From NCBI GenBank assembly GCA_023134755.1, contig JAGLUM010000424.1, forward strand, positions 1 to 8,148: 8,148 nt of DNA, read 5' to 3'. A program made the position numbers and the translations under genes. The notes under the pieces are model-generated. The model did not search any database. It saw only the letters and a program-made list of their open reading frames with translations, and was not told the origin of the DNA. Shown here piece by piece: positions 1-5,617 of this stretch (positions are counted from its first letter, which is position 1; each line of letters starts with the position of its first letter). Source of the stretch: Fidelibacterota bacterium. GTDB lineage: Bacteria > Fidelibacterota > Fidelibacteria > Fidelibacterales > Fidelibacteraceae.

Positions 1-33
1 GGCTACGCCGGACAAATAACTTCTAACTAAGAT

Positions 34-318
34 TTAGAGAAAGATTTTTATAAGTTCATCAATATTATAAATATTAGTCAACCTATAAATCACCTGTGTT
101 CCCTTGCGTTTACCTTTAATGATGCCAACAGCTTTCATCTTTGCAAGATGTTGTGAAACTGTTGCCTGGGGAATATCTAAACAAGTTTGCATACTTCCCA
201 CATTGGAAGGACCGCTTTTAACCAACCCCCGCAGAATACATAAACGAACCGGGTGAGCAATTGCCTTTAAAATCTCAGCTTTTTGTTCGAGTATTTCATA
301 TTCTTTTTTGTCAACCAT
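34..318 (-). CDS. ArsR/SmtB-family winged-helix transcriptional regulator
   Basis: A 94-residue protein, about the usual length for a minimal ArsR-family repressor. It has the family hallmarks in order: an N-terminal helix leading into AIAHPVRLCILRGL (residues 19-32), a recognition helix with QATVSQHLAKMKAVGII (51-67), and a beta-wing ending in GTQVIYRL (73-80). Members act as cytoplasmic dimers that release DNA when they bind metal or are oxidised. The classical alpha-3 metal motif (ELCVCDL type) is absent: the aligned region, about residues 38-44, has no Cys. Only Cys27 and Cys46 are present, so a redox or persulfide signal is conceivable but unproven. The ATG at 318 is preceded by a good Shine-Dalgarno (AAAGGAA on the minus strand), which decides the start. 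It is divergent from the CPBP protease gene and probably autoregulated from the shared spacer. The family call is secure; the effector is unknown. Confidence 0.93.
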   Translation of the reverse strand: MVDKKEYEILEQKAEILKAIAHPVRLCILRGLVKSGPSNVGSMQTCLDIPQATVSQHLAKMKAVGIIKGKRKGTQVIYRLTNIYNIDELIKIFL

Positions 319-350
319 TTTAAGTTCCTTTCTTTGATTTGTTATTTACT

Positions 351-379
351 AATATATATACCCTACTTACTGATGTCAA
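351..379 (-). promoter_or_regulatory. sigma70-type promoter of the ArsR gene
   Basis: Read on the minus strand, TTGACA (374-379) is followed by exactly 17 bases and then TATATT (351-356). This is a perfect -35 and a one-mismatch -10 at optimal spacing. Transcription would start near 344, giving a leader of about 25 nt that contains the AAAGGAA ribosome binding site. TTACT repeats at 346-350, 367-371 and 393-397 lie in and around the promoter and could contribute to an operator, but this is weak evidence. Confidence 0.75.
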
Positions 380-380
380 G

Positions 381-424
381 AATAATATATGATTACTATT
401 TTCGAAAAATATATTTATATTATT
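381..424. promoter_or_regulatory. nested inverted repeats in the divergent spacer; candidate operator and protease promoter
   Basis: AATAATATA (381-389) and TATATTATT (416-424) form a perfect 9-bp inverted repeat. Centred almost exactly between them is the palindrome TTTTCGAAAA (399-408). The block sits between the -35 of the ArsR promoter and the ribosome binding site of the protease gene, where a repressor serving both genes would bind. A weak plus-strand promoter, TTACTA (393-398), N17, TATATT (416-421), overlaps it. The region is very AT-rich, so chance palindromes are expected; the operator role is inferred. Confidence 0.4.
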
Positions 425-451
425 CCTATTATTATTTAGGGAGTATTTGCA

Positions 452-3400
452 ATGAAGAAAAATACCTTGCTTATTATTACAGCTATTTTAGCAATAATTG
501 GAATTATTTACAGTATTACAGCATTTGATAAAGCGTTTCCTATCGTTAATGTACAAATTACAGCAGATAGGCATGATATTTTGCATAAAGCTGATTCTTT
601 GACACAGGAATTTACCTTAATGGATTCCTCCCACCGCTCTGTGGTCGGTTTTAATACAAATGAACATTTCAAGAATTTTGTTGAACTGGAAGGCGGTGGT
701 GTTGAGGTTTTTCAGGAGATTGTCGACGCCGGTATGTATTATCCATATACCTGGTCAGTGCGCCAATTTAATATTAACGAAATACACGAACTTGAATATA
801 TTTTTTCTCCCGCCGGTATGTTTTTGGGATTTAACCGGGTGCTGGCGGACAGTCTTCCAGGAAAAGATATTCCGGATTTTGATATTCAGCGTGATCTTGT
901 GCTGCCGGAAGGCATGGCTCTGTTGTTTCCCGATATTACGCAATATACACTAATAGAAAAAAGCTCGGAATTGAAAGAAGGCGGCCGCCGCGATCATATT
1001 TTTACCTATGAACGCGATGATGCGGCTGTTGGAGATGCCCGTTACCGGCTTAAACTGGGAATAAGCGGGGATAAACTGACCATAATTTGGCCAGGTGTAA
1101 AAATCCCCGAGGCTTTTGATCGCCATTACGAGGAAATGCGCTCCGCGAACAGTACCATTTCGTTTACCGGGCAAGCCATTACGATCATTTTATATGGATT
1201 TATTGGTATCGGAGTTGCTCTGTTCTTTATGCTGCGCCGGAAAACCCTTTTATGGCGGCCTCCGCTGAAATGGGCAATTACTATTGGTATTGTTGTATTC
1301 CTGGCATATTTGACTACAATATCTTTATCATGGTTTAATTACGATACCTCCTTGTCCATGAATCAATTTATTTTTCAGCGGGTGATGATGGCATTGTTTA
1401 ACGGACTATTAATTGGGGTACTATTTTTTGTTTCCGCTTTGGCAGCTGAGGGACTTGACCGGCAGGCTTTTCCGAAGCATATCCAGTTCTGGAAATCCTG
1501 GTCACCCACGGTAGGTGCATCCCGTGAAGTGATGCGTCATACCATATTTGGATATCTGTGGGCTCTTTTCATGATCGGATTTGTTACCTTTTTCTATTGG
1601 ATAACCAACAACGTATTTAACTGGTGGAGTCCGGCAGAAAATATGGTAGACCCGAATGTTCTGGCTTTACCGTTGCCATGGCTGCTACCGGCAGCTAATT
1701 CCCTGCAGGCCGGTTTTTGGGAAGAATGCCTTTTCCGCGCGATTCCGCTTGCCGGCGCTATCGTGATAGGTAAAAACTTTAAGAGAAAGGGATTATGGAT
1801 TGGTATTGCCTTGGTTCTTCAAGCCGCAATATTTGGTTCCATGCACGCCAATTATGCTCAGCAACCGGCCTATGCCCGGATTGTTGAAATGCTGATTCCC
1901 TTTGTGTTATATGGTTTGATCTATATAAACTGGGGTTTATTACCGGTGGTTATTTCCCACTTTGTATTTGACATTGTGCTGATGGCAATGCCCCTTTTCA
2001 TTCTTTCGGCGCCGGGAATATGGGTACATCGTATATTCGCAATTCTGGCAGCTCTGATCCCGCTGCTGATAGTTGGTTTTCTCCGCTTACGGGCGGGTGC
2101 CTGGTATGATATCCAGGCAAAAGATTACAATGCAGGCTATAAAGCACCCAAAACAGCTAAAAAAGAAGAGAAAAAGGAATCGTCAGATACTATAAAACAT
2201 GACCATAAATCCTTTCCTGTCTTTTTTGCCATTATTATTGCAATTATCGGGAGTGCATTATGGGCACTACTTACACCATTTGAACAAGATATACCTAAAC
2301 TGAAAATCGACAAGCATGAAGCACTCATAATCGCTGACGCATTTATGGAACAGCACTATACCGGTAATGATTCAGTGGAACTTAAACCCTATATTCGGGC
2401 AAAAACAGGGTTTAACCAAAATAGCCGTTTTGTCTGGGAGTATAGTGACAAACAAACTTTCAGGGATCTGTATGTGACGACATTAACCTCCAATCATTTT
2501 GTTATTGCCTATAAAACCTTTGAAGGGGATATTGAAACCCGCGCCGAAACCATTACCGTTCGTGTTGGACATGATGGCAATATTCTAAGTTGGTCACACC
2601 ATATTCCGGAAGATCGTCCCGGGGCGGCATTATCTGAATCAGAAGCACGTGCCCTTGTAGAAGCAGAGATCGAAAAACATTTCGGGATTTCCATTGATGC
2701 TCTGGAATCAGTGCAGATAAAACCGGAAAAACTGAATGCGCGCACAGACTGGCAGTTTATTTACCGGGATATGAATACCGGACTTAAAGAAGGAGATATT
2801 CGCTATATTGTGACATTGGCCGGAGATGAGATCAGCGGGATGAATACAGATGTGCATGTCCCGGAATCCTGGGAACGTGAACAGAAGAAGAAAAGCATTC
2901 AGAAAACCGTAGTGAAAGCAATTTCCAGTGTGATAAAATTTGGTATGCTTATCACTATTGTTATCATGGGAATTGTAGCCTGGACACGTAAGCAATTTAA
3001 CTTCAAGATATTCTTGCTGTTCTTTATCGGCTTTTTTATTTTTTCATTGATTGAGACAGGCTTAATGACAAACGCGCAGTTTGGTCAATTTCCAACTTCG
3101 GAACCCTGGGGTAACCTTGTCCTGGTATTTATTCTTGTTCTGATCCTGGGAGCGATATTCAGCGGTTTTCTGTATGGTATTTCCACGGGATATCTGGCAC
3201 GGCTGCCTCTGCCCATACATCGAAACGATAACATGATCTGGTTCAAAGGGATCAGTTTGGGACTATTGCTTGCCGGTGTAACGGCCTTTGCGGAGGGCGG
3301 TGTATTAAAGGCGATGCCGAATGCAGTATCGTTGGGAGATATTGACTCCCTGGCACCTGTTTTGTCATCCATTGTTAACGGAATTGAAAATTACTTTATT

Positions 3401-3784
3401 CTTTTAATCCGCCTAATGGCACCCTTTGTTATTGTGAACCGTCTGACTAATGCATGGAATAAAAATAAAGTAGCGGCACTGATCATCTTGTTTTTATCCG
3501 GATTTATGATTGTTGGAGATCTTTCTATCGGATGGTGGTTGCTGGGAGGAAGCGTAGCCGGATTAGTCATGATAGGGCTTTACATGTTCGTTTTGCGGTA
3601 TAATATGATCTATATTCCAATTATGCTGGCTACCGGTATTATACTAAATGCTGTTCAATATTTTATTGTAGACCCTGTTGCATACAGCGGAACACATGCA
3701 CTAATAACAATAATTATTACTCTGATCGCAGTATTTTTTGCAGTATGGAAAATGTATCGTCTGCGTTTGTTGCAACCGAAATAA
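452..3784 (+). CDS. CPBP-family intramembrane metalloprotease fused to a degenerate second copy of itself
   Basis: A polytopic membrane protein of 1110 residues; typical CPBP (CAAX prenyl protease / Abi) proteins have about 200-300. ATG 452 is preceded by AGGGAG (438-443) at good spacing. Order of parts: membrane anchor (about 5-25), extracytoplasmic domain (about 26-238), membrane segments (from about 242), and the CPBP core. The core carries EExxxR (E424, E425, R429), FxxxH (F461, H465) and HxxxD (H503, D507), the full glutamate/histidine set of the family. A Lys/Glu-rich linker (about 563-587) leads to a second anchor (about 588-609), a second extracytoplasmic domain with PepSY-like flavour (about 610-820) and further membrane segments. 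The second half repeats the first: FDKAFP at 25 matches FEQDIP at 610, and DHIFTYER at 181 matches DWQFIYRD at 766. Its catalytic positions are lost. Membrane proteolysis is likely; the substrate is unknown. The gene is divergent from an ArsR regulator, which may control it. Confidence 0.88.
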   Translation: MKKNTLLIITAILAIIGIIYSITAFDKAFPIVNVQITADRHDILHKADSLTQEFTLMDSSHRSVVGFNTNEHFKNFVELEGGGVEVFQEIVDAGMYYPYTWSVRQFNINEIHELEYIFSPAGMFLGFNRVLADSLPGKDIPDFDIQRDLVLPEGMALLFPDITQYTLIEKSSELKEGGRRDHIFTYERDDAAVGDARYRLKLGISGDKLTIIWPGVKIPEAFDRHYEEMRSANSTISFTGQAITIILYGFIGIGVALFFMLRRKTLLWRPPLKWAITIGIVVFLAYLTTISLSWFNYDTSLSMNQFIFQRVMMALFNGLLIGVLFFVSALAAEGLDRQAFPKHIQFWKSWSPTVGASREVMRHTIFGYLWALFMIGFVTFFYWITNNVFNWWSPAENMVDPNVLALPLPWLLPAANSLQAGFWEECLFRAIPLAGAIVIGKNFKRKGLWIGIALVLQAAIFGSMHANYAQQPAYARIVEMLIPFVLYGLIYINWGLLPVVISHFVFDIVLMAMPLFILSAPGIWVHRIFAILAALIPLLIVGFLRLRAGAWYDIQAKDYNAGYKAPKTAKKEEKKESSDTIKHDHKSFPVFFAIIIAIIGSALWALLTPFEQDIPKLKIDKHEALIIADAFMEQHYTGNDSVELKPYIRAKTGFNQNSRFVWEYSDKQTFRDLYVTTLTSNHFVIAYKTFEGDIETRAETITVRVGHDGNILSWSHHIPEDRPGAALSESEARALVEAEIEKHFGISIDALESVQIKPEKLNARTDWQFIYRDMNTGLKEGDIRYIVTLAGDEISGMNTDVHVPESWEREQKKKSIQKTVVKAISSVIKFGMLITIVIMGIVAWTRKQFNFKIFLLFFIGFFIFSLIETGLMTNAQFGQFPTSEPWGNLVLVFILVLILGAIFSGFLYGISTGYLARLPLPIHRNDNMIWFKGISLGLLLAGVTAFAEGGVLKAMPNAVSLGDIDSLAPVLSSIVNGIENYFILLIRLMAPFVIVNRLTNAWNKNKVAALIILFLSGFMIVGDLSIGWWLLGGSVAGLVMIGLYMFVLRYNMIYIPIMLATGIILNAVQYFIVDPVAYSGTHALITIIITLIAVFFAVWKMYRLRLLQPK

Positions 3785-3840
3785 GAGCATTAGCAAGTGA
3801 TATAGATTATAGCTAGTAAGATTCTGACAACAGGTTATAT

Positions 3841-3861
3841 AAAAATCTTGAGTCAAGTTTT
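3841..3861. repeat. hairpin repeat, copy 1 (divergent)
   Basis: The core is CTTG-AGT-CAAG with an A-rich left flank and a T-run on the right. Compared with copies 2 and 3 it has loop AGT instead of AGG and an extra T in the left arm that would bulge. It lies 57 bp after the protease stop codon, so it might act as a weak terminator. Confidence 0.6.
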
Positions 3862-3920
3862 CTTGATTATTTTCCCAAATTGTACCCATAATAATGTGAC
3901 ATGTAACACCGATTATTAAA

Positions 3921-3941
3921 AAAAACTTGAGGCAAGTTTTT
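3921..3941. repeat. hairpin repeat, copy 2
   Basis: A perfect 9-bp inverted repeat, AAAAACTTG / CAAGTTTTT, around the three-base loop AGG (3930-3932). Four of the nine pairs form the CTTG/CAAG core and the rest are A-T, so the sequence looks alike on both strands. It could be a weak bidirectional terminator or a protein-binding palindrome (ACTTG-N3-CAAGT). Confidence 0.75.
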
Positions 3942-3994
3942 ATAAAAACAAGATAGATAAAGGGAATGATCGCATTATTGGTGTAAAATGGGCT

Positions 3995-4018
3995 AAAAAA
4001 ACTTGAGGCAAGTTTTTT
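3995..4018. repeat. hairpin repeat, copy 3
   Basis: A perfect 10-bp inverted repeat, AAAAAACTTG (3996-4005) / CAAGTTTTTT (4009-4018), with the same AGG loop as copy 2. It shares at least 21 contiguous bases with copy 2 while the surrounding sequence differs, so the unit has been copied or kept under selection. Confidence 0.75.
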
Positions 4019-4043
4019 CAATTCTCTTTTCTTTCTCTTTTTC

Positions 4044-4075
4044 ATTATCAATTATCAATTGTCAATTATCAATTG
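4044..4075. repeat. tandem heptamer array ATTATCA
   Basis: Four heptamers, ATTATCA, ATTATCA, ATTGTCA and ATTATCA (4044-4071), are followed by a partial ATTG. Arrays like this can change copy number by slippage. It lies about 35 bp before the chosen ATG of the GWxTD gene, so unit changes would alter promoter or leader spacing. A TTG inside the array (4059) is in frame with that gene, but translation from there would run through the repeat, so I do not use it. Confidence 0.8.
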
Positions 4076-4109
4076 TTTTTTACTGAAATTGCCTGTAATT
4101 TTTAAGACC

Positions 4110-5348
4110 ATGTACATACGTAAACGAACATATTTTATTATTGCATTCATTTTGGCTCTGTTCAGCGCTACGGCTTCCGGAGAGATCTTTCAGGGTATGC
4201 AGAATAAGTGGAAAATCGGACCCGAGTATAAAATCGACTATATCATCAAACCCAGTTCTGAATCTGGAAAAGGTGAGTTAGACCTGCGCTTAAGCATTCC
4301 ATACGATGAAATATTATTTGTTAAAAAAGGTGCGAATTTTAAAGGCCGCTTTGACATTTCCATTATGATATTTGAAGAAGATGAACAGCGCATCAGTGAA
4401 AGCTGGATAGAAAAATTGTCGTTAAATGAATTTAAAATAACCAATTCACGTAAGAGAGCTTTTAACATACAACGCAATTATCAGCTGACACCAGGGAAAT
4501 ACCGTCTGGAAGTGTTAGTGACAGATCTAAAAACCCAAAATCGCCGTAAGCAGGTAAAAGAAATTGACATGTCGCACCTGAATGTGGGTCCCTGGATGCT
4601 TGGTGACCTTTATATCCTTGAAGATAGAATTATTGAAGGGAAGAACAGTGATATGCCGGACGCGGTATATGTAGGATTTGTAGCATCCGGAGTGAAAGGT
4701 GAACACACATTTACTTATACGCTGTTTTCCGGAGATAAACCGATCAAACAGGGCAAATTTAACGTTGTTCTCAAAGCTGAAAAGCACGAGTACTGTTTTC
4801 CGGTCCGAACCAGTGATCTTAATTATAATAAATATCTTCTGGTACTGGAAACCCATATTGACGATCAGGAATATCAACGCAAAATACCTTTTCGCATAAA
4901 GTGGGGAGAAATGAGTATATTAGTTCCAAATTTACCTGATGCTATTGAACAGATGCGCTATCTGTCCCATACGGGATATTTTCCGCTACGCACCTATAAA
5001 AAACTTCAGAATGCCGGCGCAGAAGAACAGAAGGACTTTTTCACAGAGACCTGGAAAAAAATAGATCCGACACCCGACACAGAACGAAATGAGCTTATGA
5101 ATGAGTATTATTATCGCGTGCATATAGCTAATCAGCGGTTTTCGGGACACCGTGAAGGATGGCGCAGCGATCCGGGGATGGTCTACATCATCTATGGTGA
5201 ACCGGATGCCATTGAAGAACATCATATGGAAATAGACAGAAAACCCTACATGATCTGGTATTATTATACTGTCAACCGCAAATTTATGTTTGTGGATTAC
5301 ACCGGATTTGGTGATTATCAATTATCAGAACCCTTAAGTGAATATTAA
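4110..5348 (+). CDS. secreted GWxTD-domain protein
   Basis: From ATG 4110 the protein has 412 residues and a classic Sec signal peptide: MYIRKR, a hydrophobic stretch (8-19), then ATA before a likely cleavage after residue 22. There is no lipobox cysteine. This is why I choose 4110 over the in-frame TTG at 4059, which lies in the heptamer array; no strong ribosome binding site supports either start. The body is a beta-rich exported region, followed by a C-terminal GWxTD-type domain: FFTETWKKIDPTPDTERNE, then EGWRSDPGMVYIIYGEPD. The signature reads G350-W-R-S-D354, so Ser replaces the usual Thr. The family is found in exported proteins of FCB-group bacteria; its biochemical role is not established to my knowledge. 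The stop overlaps the next start by one base (TAATG), so it is the first gene of a translationally coupled operon with a chorismate mutase and a vWA membrane protein. Confidence 0.85.
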   Translation: MYIRKRTYFIIAFILALFSATASGEIFQGMQNKWKIGPEYKIDYIIKPSSESGKGELDLRLSIPYDEILFVKKGANFKGRFDISIMIFEEDEQRISESWIEKLSLNEFKITNSRKRAFNIQRNYQLTPGKYRLEVLVTDLKTQNRRKQVKEIDMSHLNVGPWMLGDLYILEDRIIEGKNSDMPDAVYVGFVASGVKGEHTFTYTLFSGDKPIKQGKFNVVLKAEKHEYCFPVRTSDLNYNKYLLVLETHIDDQEYQRKIPFRIKWGEMSILVPNLPDAIEQMRYLSHTGYFPLRTYKKLQNAGAEEQKDFFTETWKKIDPTPDTERNELMNEYYYRVHIANQRFSGHREGWRSDPGMVYIIYGEPDAIEEHHMEIDRKPYMIWYYYTVNRKFMFVDYTGFGDYQLSEPLSEY

Positions 5349-5608
5349 TGGATAAGTACAGAAAGAAAATCGATAAGATCGATGAACATCTGGTTGAGTT
5401 ACTTGATCAGCGTATGGGCTTGGCCTTTGAACTCGGAAAAATAAAAAAAGAAAAAGGTCTGCCGGTAAATGTTCCGGAACGTGAACAGGAAATTTTTGAT
5501 AAGCTGAAAGCTCTACCAAAAGAAACTATCCGGGATGATGAACTTGAGGAACTCTTTGAGCGCATTATCGCCATCGGCCGCCGTCACGGCAAACGTGCAA
5601 CCCGTTAA
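5348..5608 (+). CDS. monofunctional chorismate mutase, AroQ (type II, all-helical) class
   Basis: An 86-residue, highly charged, all-alpha protein. It converts chorismate to prephenate for phenylalanine and tyrosine synthesis, in the cytoplasm and usually as a domain-swapped dimer. Key residues line up with the E. coli AroQ domain at its spacing: R5, R22, K33, R45 and E46 correspond to Arg11, Arg28, Lys39, Arg51 and Glu52 (intervals 17, 11, 12, 1). The motif RKKIDKIDEHLVELLDQR and the later VPEREQEIFDKL are typical. The C-terminal Gln (Gln88 in E. coli) is not evident: the tail reads AIGRRHGKRATR, with His80, Gly81 or Lys82 nearby. Activity may be altered or another residue may substitute. 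The gene starts inside the stop of the GWxTD gene and ends 9 bp before the vWA gene, an unusual setting for an aromatic amino acid enzyme. No fused prephenate dehydratase or dehydrogenase domain is present. Confidence 0.88.
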   Translation: MDKYRKKIDKIDEHLVELLDQRMGLAFELGKIKKEKGLPVNVPEREQEIFDKLKALPKETIRDDELEELFERIIAIGRRHGKRATR

Positions 5609-5617
5609 TGTATCATT

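Larger units (their letters stand above)
3841..4018. repeat. rough 178-bp palindrome containing three hairpins (MITE- or BIME-like)
   Basis: The block is roughly symmetric about the middle hairpin (loop at 3930-3932). The outer hairpins lie 79 bp and 76 bp away. The arms between them are also related in inverted orientation: 3874-3896 (CCCAAATTGTAC then CCATAATAATG) resembles the reverse complement of 3973-3992 (CCCATTTTACACCAATAATG), with small gaps. This is what a decayed miniature inverted-repeat element or compound REP/BIME unit would look like. No transposase is nearby and no target-site duplication is obvious. Confidence 0.45.
3785..4109. other. non-coding interval with hairpin repeats and a heptamer array
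   Basis: This 325-bp gap between the protease and GWxTD genes has no convincing gene. A 116-codon minus-strand frame (3701-4051) crosses the repeats and lacks family features. The interval holds three copies of a CTTG-N3-CAAG hairpin (3841-3861, 3921-3941, 3995-4018), a rough large palindrome made from them, a pyrimidine-rich run (about 4021-4043) and an ATTATCA heptamer array (4044-4075). Transcription of the protease gene probably ends here, and the GWxTD operon promoter must lie in or near it, but I see no strong -35/-10 pair. Confidence 0.7.

Noticed and set aside
1..33. Possible partial gene at the left edge
   Set aside because: Too short to judge; only the region just past the ArsR stop codon is visible.
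2708..3372. Minus-strand frames of 78-95 codons within the protease gene
   Set aside because: They are antisense shadows of a coding sequence with strong plus-strand support and show no motifs or ribosome binding sites.
3841..4018. CRISPR array
   Set aside because: Only three short palindromic units with about 53-59 bp between them, the first divergent, and no cas genes. The intervals are themselves related as inverted copies.
3701..4051. A 116-codon minus-strand frame across the intergenic hairpins
   Set aside because: It overlaps the 3' end of the protease gene, runs through all three repeats, has low-complexity Lys/Phe/Ile-rich content and resembles no family.
4059..4109. TTG start at 4059 for the GWxTD gene
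   Set aside because: It lies inside the heptamer array and would add 17 residues before a good signal peptide; ATG 4110 gives a standard exported protein.
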